From positions 1,240,001-1,304,000 of the forward strand of contig NZ_MPZS01000001.1 of assembly GCF_002020135.1 (NCBI RefSeq): a stretch of DNA of 64,000 bases. Reading direction: 5' to 3'. The DNA is from Thioclava marina. Lineage in GTDB: Bacteria > Pseudomonadota > Alphaproteobacteria > Rhodobacterales > Rhodobacteraceae. This document shows, piece after piece, positions 17,513 to 25,785 of this stretch; the first letter of the stretch is position 1; every line of letters begins with the position of its first letter. The translations under genes were made by a program, and so were the position numbers. The notes beneath the pieces are model-generated. The model ran no database searches. It had not been told where the DNA came from and was given only the letters and a program-made list of their open reading frames with translations.

Positions 17513-17659
17513 CCATCTGCCGCTTTGTGCATCGGCGCAGAACCACCTGCGCAAAACCCGACTGAAAGAATCAACTTTACAAATCCGATCATTTCACTCA
17601 GGTTATCCGCACCAGCCAGTCGATCCCCGACGAGCCCGCTGCAATAAAGGAGACCGGAG

Positions 17660-17827
17660 ATGAAACGCGCCCCCATTCCCGGCCCCCGTTTCGGGGCCGA
17701 CCCTTATCACGAGACCGAACCGCCGTTGAGCCTGCGCGACATCGTCGATGCGCTGTGCTGCGGTCTGACCCCTGCCCCGAGCGCGCTCGAAGCCGCGCTC
17801 GACCGCATCGAGGGGGCCCGCAGATGA
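17660..17827 (+). CDS. 55-aa protein translationally coupled to hemP
   Basis: A short frame starting at ATG 17660 behind AAAGGAGACCGG, a good ribosome site. The product is MKRAPIPGPRFGADPYHETE, then a helix LSLRDIVDALCCGLTPAPSA with a CC pair, ending ALDRIEGARR. Its TGA overlaps the hemP ATG (ATGA), which strongly suggests it is real and co-translated. No known family is recognised. The position implies a link to haem or iron uptake. The Cys pair could bind metal or haem, which is speculation. Confidence 0.65.
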   Translation: MKRAPIPGPRFGADPYHETEPPLSLRDIVDALCCGLTPAPSALEAALDRIEGARR

Positions 17828-17973
17828 GCATCAACGAGCAATTCACCTCTGCCCTGCCCGTGCATGACGCGCTGGCGCTCACCGGTCAGGGCAATCTCGC
17901 CCATATCGTGCTGGCCGGGCAGGTCTACACCTTGCGCATCACCAAGGCCGGCAAGCTGATCCTGACGAAATAA
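17824..17973 (+). CDS. hemP: hemin uptake protein HemP
   Basis: A 49-residue protein with the HemP signature: HDALALTGQGNLAHIVLAGQ followed by VYTLRITKAGKLILTK, which covers the whole family domain. HemP is required for haem utilisation in several proteobacteria and is normally iron-regulated (Fur/Irr). The start overlaps the stop of the 55-aa gene. No haem receptor or transporter is next to it, since downstream lies a terminator and a tRNA. I do not see a confident Fur or Irr site upstream. Confidence 0.88.
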   Translation: MSINEQFTSALPVHDALALTGQGNLAHIVLAGQVYTLRITKAGKLILTK

Positions 17974-18020
17974 GATCGTGGCGCGCATCCCACGTCCCAA
18001 ACTCCGCGCGCCCGTCACGA

Positions 18021-18053
18021 GAAACCGCCCGGGAAGTCCCCTCGGGCGGTTTC
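18021..18053 (+). terminator. terminator of the hemP transcript
   Basis: Perfect 11-bp stem gaaaccgcccg / cgggcggtttc with an 11-base loop, continuing ttcatac, 48 bp after the hemP stop. Confidence 0.75.
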
Positions 18054-18122
18054 TTCATACCTGCTACTGCGCGACAGCCATGTGGCGGTTGCGCGGATGA
18101 TCCGGCGATGTCTCGGGAAGAG

Positions 18123-18196
18123 TGGAGCGGGTGATGGGAATCGAACCCACGTCTTCAGCTTGGAAGGCTGCGGCTCTACCATTGAGCTACACCCGC
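18123..18196 (-). tRNA. tRNA-Gly (anticodon TCC)
   Basis: Read on the minus strand, GCGGGTG pairs with CACCCGC in the acceptor stem. The D arm is AGCTCAATGGTAGAGC, the anticodon loop is CTTCCAA (anticodon TCC), and the T loop is GGTTCGATTCC. The discriminator is U and the 3' CCA is encoded. Total 74 nt. The coordinates include CCA. Confidence 0.95.
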
Positions 18197-18231
18197 ACTC
18201 CGGCCCCTCTTAGCCGCCCGCGCAGCACCAT

Positions 18232-18900
18232 TCAAGCACGATCGGCAAGCGGCGCGCGCAAACCCGGCCCCGAGGCCCGGTTCGAATTCACCTGCGCGCC
18301 CACCCGCCAGGCCTGCAAGATGCCCTCCGGCCGCGGCTTCATCAGAAGGGCGGCGCCGCGCCCTTCCTCGCCCAGCCATTTCGCCCAGTCCTCCTTTTCG
18401 AGAACCAGCGGCTCGCGGTGATGGATCGGCGCGAGCGCCGGTCCCGCCTCGACCGTGACGATGGCGCAGGTGGTCAGCAATTCACCACCCCGCTCCCAGT
18501 TCTGCCAGAGCCCGCCGAAGACCAGGGGCTCGCCATCGCGGCGCGAGACATAAAAGGGCAGTTTCGCCTCGCCCTCACGGTGCCATTCGTAAAAGCCATC
18601 GGCCGGGATCAGGCAGCGCCGCGCGCGGATCGCCTCGCGGAAGGCCGGTTTCTCCGCGACCGTCTCGGAACGCGCATTGATCAGAAGCGGCCCATCGGCC
18701 GGGCTTTCATACCAAGTCGGCACGAACCCCCAGCGCATCGCGCGCAACTGTCGCTGCCCCTCGGTCGAGATGCAGACCGGCAGGCTCTCGGTCGGGCAGA
18801 TGTTGAACCGCTCACCATCCGGCACGTCATTGCCCGGCACGGCCTTGAAAAGCCGCGCCATCGCATCGACGGGAAGGGTATTGGCCATGCGTCCGCACAT
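18232..18900 (-). CDS. SOS response-associated peptidase, YedK/HMCES (SRAP) family
   Basis: A 222-residue protein starting MCGRMANTL, where Cys2 becomes the N-terminal nucleophile after Met removal. It forms a thiazolidine crosslink to abasic sites in single-stranded DNA. Other conserved elements are RFNICPTESLPV, the MRWGFVPTW block with the DNA-binding Arg/Trp, NARSET, and CLIPADGFYEW with the active-site Glu. The length is normal. It is monocistronic next to tRNA-Gly and divergent from the DUF952 gene. Induction by DNA damage is plausible, but no LexA site is evident. Confidence 0.93.
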   Translation of the reverse strand: MCGRMANTLPVDAMARLFKAVPGNDVPDGERFNICPTESLPVCISTEGQRQLRAMRWGFVPTWYESPADGPLLINARSETVAEKPAFREAIRARRCLIPADGFYEWHREGEAKLPFYVSRRDGEPLVFGGLWQNWERGGELLTTCAIVTVEAGPALAPIHHREPLVLEKEDWAKWLGEEGRGAALLMKPRPEGILQAWRVGAQVNSNRASGPGLRAPLADRA

Positions 18901-18980
18901 GGGCCAAGCCTACCCCGCCCAAAGTCCCGCTTGAAGCCCCGCGCTTGACCGGGCGCCCCCTTTTCGGGCAAGGGAAAGCG

Positions 18981-19319
18981 ATGCTGATCTACAAGATTTT
19001 CCGCCGCCCCGAATGGGATGCGTTTCGCGAGGCCGGGCACACGCTCGGCGCGCCCGTGGATCTGGCCGATGGCTATATCCATTTCTCCACCGCCGAGCAG
19101 GTCGTCGAGACCGCCGCGAAACATTTCGCGGGCGAATCCGATCTGGTGCTGGTCGCCTTCGAGCCTGACGCGATGGGCGCGCAACTGAAATGGGAGCCCT
19201 CGCGCGGCAACCAGCTTTTCCCACATCTCTATCGCCCGCTGCAAATGACCGAGGTGGTCTGGGATCATGCCCTGCCGCTTGGGGCCGCAGGCCATATCTT
19301 CCCGAAGGAAATGTCGTGA
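18981..19319 (+). CDS. DUF952 family protein
   Basis: A 112-residue cytoplasmic protein starting [19 protein letters not shown], behind AAGGGAAAGCG. The DUF952 motifs are [16 protein letters not shown] and [19 protein letters not shown]. The fold is related to glutathione S-transferase-like or ADP-ribosyltransferase-like small domains in some classifications, and the activity is unknown. The stop overlaps the pyrD GTG start (GTGA), so both are in one operon. Confidence 0.88.
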   Translation: MLIYKIFRRPEWDAFREAGHTLGAPVDLADGYIHFSTAEQVVETAAKHFAGESDLVLVAFEPDAMGAQLKWEPSRGNQLFPHLYRPLQMTEVVWDHALPLGAAGHIFPKEMS

Positions 19320-20377
19320 CCTCCCTCATCGAGCGCGCCGGGCTCGCGGCGCTGCATTGCATCGACCCGGAAACCGGGCATGGCCTGTCGCTGCGCGCGC
19401 TGCGCATGGGACTGGTGCCGCTGCCCGGGCCCGTTACCTCGACGCGGCTGAAAACCGATCTCGCGGGACTGTCCCTGCTCAACCCGGTCGGCCTCGCTGC
19501 GGGCTTCGACAAGAACGCGGAGGCCGTCCCGCAACTGATGCGCGCGGGGTTCGGCTTCATCGAGGTGGGCGCCGCCACGCCGCGCGCACAAGAAGGCAAC
19601 CCGCGCCCGCGCCTCTGGCGCCTGCCCGCCGACCGCGCCGCGATCAACCGCTTCGGTTTCAACAATCAGGGCATGGGGCCGATCACCGCGCGCCTCGCGC
19701 AGCGCCCCCAAGGCATCCCCGTCGGCCTCAATCTCGGGGCCAACAAGGACGCGGCCGATCGCGCGAAGGATTTCGCCACCGTGCTGGCCCATGCCGGACC
19801 GCATCTCGATTTCGCGACCGTCAACGTCTCCTCGCCCAATACCGAGAAGCTGCGCGACCTTCAGGGCAAAGCCGCACTTTCGGCCCTGCTCGCGGGCGTG
19901 ATCGAGACCCGCGACGGTCTTGCGAAGCAGATCCCGGTCTTCCTGAAGATCGCCCCCGATCTGAGCCACGAGGAACTGGCCGAGATCGCCGAGGTGGCGC
20001 TGGAGAGCGGTATCGACGGGATCATCGCAACCAATACGACGCTCTCGCGCGACGGCCTCACCTCGCCCAACCCCTCGGATCAGGGCGGGCTTTCGGGCGC
20101 GCCGCTCTTCGAGAAATCGACCCGCGTGCTCGCGCAGCTCTCGAAGCTGACCGACGGCAGACTGCCCCTGATCGGCGTCGGCGGTGTCGGCTCTGCCGAA
20201 CAGGCCTACGAGAAAATCCGCGCGGGCGCTTCGGCCGTGCAGCTTTATACGGCCATGGTCTTCTCGGGCCTTTCCCTCGCCGCCGAGATCGCGCGTGGCC
20301 TGGATGCCCTGCTGGAACGCGATGGGTTCGCCAGCGTAGCGGAGGCGGTCGGAACCGGGAGGGACACATGGCTCTGA
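19316..20377 (+). CDS. pyrD: dihydroorotate dehydrogenase (quinone), class 2
   Basis: The GTG at 19316 gives a 353-residue product. It is a membrane-associated FMN enzyme that oxidises dihydroorotate to orotate with ubiquinone. The N-terminal amphipathic region ([20 protein letters not shown]) is the class 2 membrane domain. FMN and substrate sites appear as [27 protein letters not shown] and [11 protein letters not shown], with the catalytic Ser. [12 protein letters not shown] and [14 protein letters not shown] are the usual C-terminal blocks. It is coupled to DUF952 upstream and overlaps arsC by 10 bp downstream. Confidence 0.95.
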   Translation: MTSLIERAGLAALHCIDPETGHGLSLRALRMGLVPLPGPVTSTRLKTDLAGLSLLNPVGLAAGFDKNAEAVPQLMRAGFGFIEVGAATPRAQEGNPRPRLWRLPADRAAINRFGFNNQGMGPITARLAQRPQGIPVGLNLGANKDAADRAKDFATVLAHAGPHLDFATVNVSSPNTEKLRDLQGKAALSALLAGVIETRDGLAKQIPVFLKIAPDLSHEELAEIAEVALESGIDGIIATNTTLSRDGLTSPNPSDQGGLSGAPLFEKSTRVLAQLSKLTDGRLPLIGVGGVGSAEQAYEKIRAGASAVQLYTAMVFSGLSLAAEIARGLDALLERDGFASVAEAVGTGRDTWL

Positions 20378-20697
20378 CGATCTGGCACAATCCCCGCTGC
20401 TCCAAATCGCGCCAGACACTCGCGTTGCTGCAAGAGCGCGGGCTCGACCCGGTGATCCGCGATTACCAGAAAGACCCGCCCACCATGGCGGAATTGCAGG
20501 ACGCGATGATGAAGCTCGACCAGCCCGCGTCCGCCCTGATGCGCTGGAAGGATAGCGACCTTCCGAAAGACTCGGGCGAGAACGAGATCCTCTCGGCCCT
20601 CGCGGCCAATCCCAAACTGATCGAACGCCCGCTGGTCCTGACCGACACCGCCGCGCGGATCGGCCGCCCGCCCGAAGCGGTTCTGGAAATTCTCTGA
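20368..20697 (+). CDS. arsC: arsenate reductase, glutaredoxin-dependent ArsC family
   Basis: A 109-residue thioredoxin-fold protein. The catalytic motif is [11 protein letters not shown] (Cys11 with the CxxS arrangement), and the late IERPLVLTD block holds the Arg that binds arsenate. Glutaredoxin-linked ArsC reduces arsenate to arsenite. It is the third gene of DUF952 - pyrD - arsC, with no arsenite efflux gene beside it, so a generic redox role remains possible. The start is preceded by CGGGAGGGA. Confidence 0.88.
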   Translation: MALTIWHNPRCSKSRQTLALLQERGLDPVIRDYQKDPPTMAELQDAMMKLDQPASALMRWKDSDLPKDSGENEILSALAANPKLIERPLVLTDTAARIGRPPEAVLEIL

Positions 20698-20829
20698 CAG
20701 CAGGGGCGCTGCCCCTCTTCGGCTACGCCGAATTCACCCCGAGATATTTTCATCAAGAAGAAGAAAAACGCGGCTTCTTCTTGATCCAAATATCTCGGAG
20801 GGCCCGAAGGGCGGGGGCAGCGCCCCCTA
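20697..20829. repeat. intergenic repeat-family element (copy b) with long inverted repeat
   Basis: The gap between arsC and the exonuclease gene is one composite element. 'caggggcgctgcccc' opens it and 'gcgggggcagcgcccccta' closes it. Inside, 'ccgagatatttt' and 'aaatatctcgg' face each other around the hairpin at 20753-20784. The modules match those at 7041-7090. Confidence 0.55.
20753..20784. terminator. bidirectional hairpin between arsC and the exonuclease gene
   Basis: Perfect 11-bp stem tcaagaagaag / cttcttcttga with a 10-base loop, extended further out by the ccgagatat / atatctcgg arms of the repeat element. It lies between convergent genes. T-runs are weak, so termination is likely but not certain. 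Confidence 0.55.
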
Positions 20830-22923
20830 GTCGTTCAGATCCTTGATCAGACGTCCGTGCTTGCGCAGCTCGGCGACCAACTCGCCAAATGTTTTCAGAC
20901 CGCGCGCCTGAAGTGCAGGCATCATCTTGAGGAAAGCATCCGCCGTGGCCACCGTGTCGCCGATCGCGGTGTGGCGCGCCTCTTCGGGAATGGTGATTCC
21001 GAGCCGGTGGGTAAGCGCGTCGAGCGTGTGGGTCTCGGACTGCCCGAACACCACCGCCGAGAGCAGCACCGTGTCGAGGATCGGATGTTCGAAGCGCTCA
21101 CCGATCACAGTTTCCTTGCGATGCAGGAATTCCATGTCGAAAGGCGCGTTATGGGCGATCAGCACCGCCCCTTCGGCAAATTTATGGAAACGCCGCCCCA
21201 CCTCGGCGATATCGGGCGCGCCCTGCACCATCGCGTTCGAGATCCCGTGCACCTCGGTCGAGCCGGGCGGGATCGGGCGTTTGGGATCGACGAGCGTATC
21301 GAAGACTTCGGTGTCGATCCGCCGTCCGTTGACGATACGCACGGCGGCGATCTGCACGATCTCGTCACCCTCGGTGGGCAAGAGCCCCGTCGTCTCTGTG
21401 TCGAAGACGACATAGGTCAGATCGATCAGCGGCGTGTCGGCGATCTCGGCCACGCGCTCGCGAGAGAGCAGGTCGAAATCGTAGACGACCGCGCGCGGCA
21501 CCGGCTTCGGGCGCCTGGTGACATGGCGCGCCTCGCGCAGCGGCAGGCAGAGGCGCGCTCGGCTGTCGCCCAACTTCTCGGGCCAGATTTCGGCGGCGTG
21601 GGTCGTCAGCACGCGGTGGCCGGTGACATCCTCGAGCCCGACATCGAGCGGCTGGTCGAGCCAGCTTTCCAGCTCGGCGATCGGCACGGGCGCGCCTTCC
21701 CATTCCAGCGCGATCAGCGCGCCGGGTCCATCCTCGGTGATCTCGAGACGGAAATTGTGGCGCCCCTTGAGATTGCGCACGAGACCTGCAAGCAGCGCCA
21801 CCATCTCGAACCCCTCGCAGCGCAGCATCAGCGCGGCGGTGACGGGCAGGATAGAGCCCCCCTCGGCCTCGACCCGCGCCGCCACGGCCTGCCCCAGATC
21901 GGAGGCACGGATCATCGCGAGCGGCCACCAATCGGCGCGGTTCGCCTCGTGGCGCTCGAAGAATTCGTGGATCGCGGCAGAGAGATGCGTGGCCTCGGAA
22001 TTGGCGGCCTCGCGGACGCGGTCGCGCTCGGGCCCCGGCGCGGGGCCGTCATCGGCGGTGAGCACCCCGATCAGCGATTGTAGCGCGGCGGCGGGGCGGC
22101 GGATGCGATCGAATAGTTCGTCCATCAGCTGCTCGCGCTGCGCATGGGACGCCATGTCGCCCGACACATCGCGCAGGGTCAGCACATAGCCTGGGCGCGT
22201 GGCCAGATGATGATCCTCGCCTTCCGAGAGAAGCCGCATCCGGGCGGCGAGCACCCGTCCTTCGGCCTTGGTCGAGCAGAGCAGGTCCGAAGCCGCATCC
22301 GGGTCTTCGGTTGCCAGAAGCCGGTCATAGGCATGGGCAATGGGTGGCTGGTTGAGATAATCGAAGACGCGGCGGTCGAGTCCCGGCGCATGGGCCGAGC
22401 CCAGCAGTTCCACCGCCTGCCCGTTATAGAAGGCCAGTTGGTGATCGGAAGTGCAGAGCAGCACGCCCACGGGCACATCTGACAGAAGCGCCTCGAGCCG
22501 TTCCTTTTCCTGCGCGAGCCGGGTTGTCTCGCGCTGCACGGCCTCGGTCAGGGCGTTGCGGGTTTCCGACAAATGGCGGGTGACGGAGGCTGCGGCGGGG
22601 GCCAGATCACCCAGGTAGCGCGCGATATCCTCGTCCATCTCGCCTTCGATCTCGGCGGTGGTGCGCGCCCGTAACATGCCCGACAGTCGCTCGATCGGCT
22701 TGGCGACGTTTTCATCGAAGAGGAACCAGACCCAGACGATCAACCCGAGGATCACGAAACCGGCGACCGCACCGCCGATCACCATCGCATCGAGTGCCTG
22801 CGCATCGCCGATCCGGATGAACCCGAACCACAGCCCCGCCACGAGCGCCGCCAGATTGCCGATCGCCAGCGCGGCGAAGAAGAGGAACACCCGGGTGCGA
22901 AGGGAGAGCCGGGCGAGATCCAT
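20827..22923 (-). CDS. membrane sensor-like protein fused to DnaQ-type 3'-5' exonuclease
   Basis: A 698-residue multidomain protein. Residues about 10-75 hold two membrane helices. A HAMP-like stretch (KPIERLSGMLRARTTAEIEG) and a PAS domain (about 150-260, with VGVLLCTSDHQLAFYNGQAV) follow. Next is a histidine-kinase-like core in which the phosphoacceptor box reads FDRIRRPAAAL, with Asp272 where a kinase has His. The ATPase part (about 330-470) lacks clear N and G boxes. The last 200 residues are an exonuclease: FDTETTG (about 505), HGISNAMVQGAPDI, HNAPFDMEF and the terminal HTAIGDTVATADAF. The start overlaps the receiver stop by one base. It is the last gene of the acetate cluster. Confidence 0.85.
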   Translation of the reverse strand: MDLARLSLRTRVFLFFAALAIGNLAALVAGLWFGFIRIGDAQALDAMVIGGAVAGFVILGLIVWVWFLFDENVAKPIERLSGMLRARTTAEIEGEMDEDIARYLGDLAPAAASVTRHLSETRNALTEAVQRETTRLAQEKERLEALLSDVPVGVLLCTSDHQLAFYNGQAVELLGSAHAPGLDRRVFDYLNQPPIAHAYDRLLATEDPDAASDLLCSTKAEGRVLAARMRLLSEGEDHHLATRPGYVLTLRDVSGDMASHAQREQLMDELFDRIRRPAAALQSLIGVLTADDGPAPGPERDRVREAANSEATHLSAAIHEFFERHEANRADWWPLAMIRASDLGQAVAARVEAEGGSILPVTAALMLRCEGFEMVALLAGLVRNLKGRHNFRLEITEDGPGALIALEWEGAPVPIAELESWLDQPLDVGLEDVTGHRVLTTHAAEIWPEKLGDSRARLCLPLREARHVTRRPKPVPRAVVYDFDLLSRERVAEIADTPLIDLTYVVFDTETTGLLPTEGDEIVQIAAVRIVNGRRIDTEVFDTLVDPKRPIPPGSTEVHGISNAMVQGAPDIAEVGRRFHKFAEGAVLIAHNAPFDMEFLHRKETVIGERFEHPILDTVLLSAVVFGQSETHTLDALTHRLGITIPEEARHTAIGDTVATADAFLKMMPALQARGLKTFGELVAELRKHGRLIKDLND

Positions 22924-23312
22924 CAGGCCGTCTCCCCGTCGAGAATGCGATGTACCTCCTCGCGCAACTCGCGCAGCTCGAAGGGTTTGGCGATGAAACC
23001 GTCGGCCCCGAGCGCGAGGCCCTTGCGGCGCTCCATCGCGGAGCCGCGCGCAGTCATCATCAGGATCTTCACATCGCCGAGGCCCTTATCGGCGCGGACC
23101 TCCTGGCAGATCTCGTAGCCCGAGACCTCGGGCAGCATCACATCGAGCAGCACCAGATCGGGGCGGGTCTCGCGGATGCGCTCCAGCGCGCCGCGCCCGG
23201 TGTCGATCCGGTCATGCTCGTAGCCCTCGCGGCTCATCAGGTAGTCGAGCGCGATGGCGATATTGTCCTCATCCTCGACGATCAGGACGCGATGTTTCCT
23301 CCCCCCCGACAT
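22923..23312 (-). CDS. single-domain response regulator (receiver only)
   Basis: A 129-residue receiver protein. The acidic pair is EDE near residue 13, the phosphoacceptor Asp lies in LVLLDVMLPEVSG, the conserved Thr in MMTARG and the Lys in FIAKPF. There is no output domain. The ATG at 23312 is preceded by AGGAGG at ideal distance, so the GTG further upstream is rejected. It is directly coupled to the kinase-like exonuclease downstream (stop and start share a base), and follows the small membrane protein with 4 bp. Its cognate kinase is uncertain because the adjacent kinase-like domain has no phosphoacceptor His. Confidence 0.9.
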   Translation of the reverse strand: MSGGRKHRVLIVEDEDNIAIALDYLMSREGYEHDRIDTGRGALERIRETRPDLVLLDVMLPEVSGYEICQEVRADKGLGDVKILMMTARGSAMERRKGLALGADGFIAKPFELRELREEVHRILDGETA

Positions 23313-23316
23313 TCCT

Positions 23317-23853
23317 TCATCCTCCTGCACAGACCGCCGTCAGACCCGGATCTTCCGCCGGCAGCTTCAACCAACCGCCCCCGGTGAGCTCTCCCTGATC
23401 GGAAAGCTCCGCGCCGTTCACCAGATCGGCGCGGCTGCCGGTTGCGCAATCGTAGACCGTGGGCACCGTCATCAGCGGCTGCCAGCGCCCGATCAGAAGA
23501 AGGTCGGTCTCGACCAGCTCGGGCTTGTCGGCGACGGGGCGCGTTATCTTGGCCGCATCGATCGCCATGAAGCGTGTGACCATCGGCACCAGGTAGGTCC
23601 AGGGACGCCATGGCACGCTTTCATCGACTTCCTGAAGCACGACGACCGTGTCGGGCATGCCCCCGCGCACCGTCGGATACCAGCCGTATTCGTTCCAGAT
23701 CGTGTAACCGATGAGCGCCACGCCGATCGCCAGCGGCATCACCACCTTGGGCAGTTTCTCGCCGCGGAACTTCTTGCTCAGTTGATTGAGCAGGAAGACC
23801 ACGAGGGCGGCGAGCGCCCCGGCTGCCATGGTCGAGATGAAGTCGTTCGTCAT
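23317..23853 (-). CDS. membrane-anchored hypothetical protein of the acetate cluster (178 aa)
   Basis: Two hydrophobic helices (about residues 6-25 and 38-53) lie around a basic loop SKKFRGEKLPK. A soluble C-terminal part of about 120 residues follows, with two Cys (VYDCATG and TAVCAGG) that could form a disulfide on the periplasmic side. I do not recognise a family. Ten bases separate it from the cNMP/CBS gene and four from the receiver gene, so it belongs to the same transcript. It could be a sensor or adaptor for the regulatory proteins around it, which is inference. Confidence 0.75.
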   Translation of the reverse strand: MTNDFISTMAAGALAALVVFLLNQLSKKFRGEKLPKVVMPLAIGVALIGYTIWNEYGWYPTVRGGMPDTVVVLQEVDESVPWRPWTYLVPMVTRFMAIDAAKITRPVADKPELVETDLLLIGRWQPLMTVPTVYDCATGSRADLVNGAELSDQGELTGGGWLKLPAEDPGLTAVCAGG

Positions 23854-23862
23854 GAGGTCTCC

Positions 23863-25692
23863 TTAGCTGACCGGGCCCTTGCCGTGCCCGGCTGCCGATT
23901 GCATCGTGCGCACCACGACGAAGGCATCGCGCAGATGCGAGCGCTCGAAGTCCGACAGGTCGGAGGGTGCGAGGTAATTGTCTGGTTTGCGCCCGGAGCG
24001 CGCGAGATGTGCCTGGTTCTCGAGCCGCATCGAGGCGATCAAGTCATAGGCTTCGATCAGATCGCGCGCGCCCGAATGCGAGAGTACGCCCGCATGTTCG
24101 GCCTCGACGAGTCGCGCGCGGGTGTTCACTTCGGGCAGGCGGGCGCGCAGCGCATAGATGCGCGCGAGATCGGTGACCGGCACCACGCCGTTATGCTTCA
24201 TGTCGATATGGTTGCGATGCTCGCCCGAGCGGATCGTGGCGAAGCCGCGGATCAGACCGAGCGGCGGTGTGTGCTTGAGTGAATTGGCGATCATGTGGGC
24301 CACGAAGATCGAGTTCTTCGCGGCTTTCGCCAGCGTGTCTTCCTGCAATTGCTGGAACAGCGCGACGCCCGTGCCACCGATCGCGCGCAGGTCGAACATC
24401 ACCGAGGCAAGCATCTGCGCCTCGGGGTTGGGCGTGTTGATCCAGCCGTCGAAATATTCGCGCCAGACCCGCACGGGCTGACACCAGCGCGGGTTGGTGG
24501 CCATCATGTCACCCGGGCAATAGACATAGCCGCAAGCATCCAGCCCGTCGGAGACGATCTTCGCGAGCTGGCGGAAATAGACCATGTCCTCCTCGGTCAC
24601 CGCGTCATCGAGGATGAGGCAATTGTCCTGATCCGAGACGCCGGTCTGCTCCTGGCGCCCCTGCGATCCGCAGGCCAGCCAGAGGTAGGGAACCGGCGCC
24701 GGGCCCAATTCGGCCTCGGCCAGCGCCAGCAATCGGCGGGTCACCGCATCGGCGATATCCGTGATCAGTCGCGTGACCACCTCATGCGCGTGGTGCCCCC
24801 CCACGAGCTGCACCAGAAGCTGCGGGATCTGCGCCGTCACGGCGGCCATCTCGGCCACCGTCTTCGCGCCAGCCACATCGCGGATCAGCACCGCCGAACT
24901 CACCGCCTGGAAACGCGTCAGATCCGTCTGGGTGATCATGCCCACGAAGCGACCGTGATCGGTGATCGGCAGGTGACCGATCCGCTTCTCGAGCATGATA
25001 TGAAGCAGGTCCGAACCCAGCCCCTCTGGCGTAAGCGAGATCGGATCGGGGGTCATCACCGCGCGCACCGGCGTGTCGAAGGCCATCTCGTCGGCAAGCA
25101 CCTTGCTGGACAGGTCGCGCACCGTGACGATCCCTTCGAGCTGACCTTCCACGCCGGTCACGCCGAGCGAGGAGACCTGTGCATCACGCATCTTGCGCGC
25201 GGCTTCGGCCACGGTTGTCTCGGGAGTGCAGGCGACGGGGTCATGGGCCAGAAGATCCGCGATCTTCATCGTCGCGATCGAATCCGTCCGTGTTTCGCCG
25301 CCGCGCACGCGGTTGAAAAAGCGCGCGAAGGCGGGCTCGTTTTGGGACAGTTCGCGAAATTCATCGGCCGGAAGCTCGAGCAGCACCGTATCGGAGGTCA
25401 CCCGCGCCGTGGTCGCGGCAAGCCCGTCACGCATCAGACCGCGTTCACCGAAGGTATTCCGGGGCCCCAGGATCGAGACCAGCGCCCCGTTCTGGTCGGT
25501 GACTTCAACCGAACCTTTCTTGATCAGGTAGATGCCCTTGAGGGGTTCACGGTAGGCGTAGACGACATCGCCCTCGGAGAATTCCCTGCGGCGGAAGGAA
25601 CTGGCGACATGCTCCAGCTCGTTGCGCGGCAGGTTGTCGTAAGGGTGGACGCCTTCGAGAAATGCGAGGATCGGGGTCAGATCGGCGGCCAT
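23863..25692 (-). CDS. cNMP-binding/CBS/DUF294 nucleotidyltransferase-like signal protein
   Basis: A 609-residue cytoplasmic protein. Residues about 10-125 form a cyclic-nucleotide-binding domain (IYLIKKGSVEVTDQNG, FGERGLMRDG). Residues about 145-270 are a CBS pair (DPVACTPETTVAEAARKMRD, IGHLPITDHGRFVGMITQTD). Next comes the DUF294 nucleotidyltransferase-like domain with ACGSQGRQEQTGVSDQDNCL (G-S-x-x-R and D-x-D, the metal-binding pattern of GlnD-like enzymes). A helical DUF294 C-terminal domain completes it. This architecture is regularly found beside SLC5 symporter/DUF4212 pairs. It may modify or sense small ligands to tune acetate uptake. Confidence 0.9.
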   Translation of the reverse strand: MAADLTPILAFLEGVHPYDNLPRNELEHVASSFRRREFSEGDVVYAYREPLKGIYLIKKGSVEVTDQNGALVSILGPRNTFGERGLMRDGLAATTARVTSDTVLLELPADEFRELSQNEPAFARFFNRVRGGETRTDSIATMKIADLLAHDPVACTPETTVAEAARKMRDAQVSSLGVTGVEGQLEGIVTVRDLSSKVLADEMAFDTPVRAVMTPDPISLTPEGLGSDLLHIMLEKRIGHLPITDHGRFVGMITQTDLTRFQAVSSAVLIRDVAGAKTVAEMAAVTAQIPQLLVQLVGGHHAHEVVTRLITDIADAVTRRLLALAEAELGPAPVPYLWLACGSQGRQEQTGVSDQDNCLILDDAVTEEDMVYFRQLAKIVSDGLDACGYVYCPGDMMATNPRWCQPVRVWREYFDGWINTPNPEAQMLASVMFDLRAIGGTGVALFQQLQEDTLAKAAKNSIFVAHMIANSLKHTPPLGLIRGFATIRSGEHRNHIDMKHNGVVPVTDLARIYALRARLPEVNTRARLVEAEHAGVLSHSGARDLIEAYDLIASMRLENQAHLARSGRKPDNYLAPSDLSDFERSHLRDAFVVVRTMQSAAGHGKGPVS

Positions 25693-25715
25693 GATCTTGT
25701 CCTTTGGGTGGTGGC

Positions 25716-25777
25716 GGCGCCCCGAGGGGCGCCTGCCGATCGTTCAGAGGTCGGGACGAGGATAGCCCCCGTCCCGA
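25716..25777 (-). other. two stem-loops between the symporter and cNMP/CBS genes
   Basis: ggcgccccgaggggcgcc (25716-25733) and tcgggac / gtcccga (25751-25777) both fold into GC-rich stems in the 93-bp gap. No T-tract follows on the minus strand. They could stabilise the 3' end of the symporter message or attenuate expression of the regulatory genes behind it. Confidence 0.45.
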
Positions 25778-25785
25778 GCCGTGTC

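Noticed and set aside
17513-17659. Fur or Irr box before hemP
   Set aside because: I inspected the gap and found no convincing palindromic iron box, so none is annotated.
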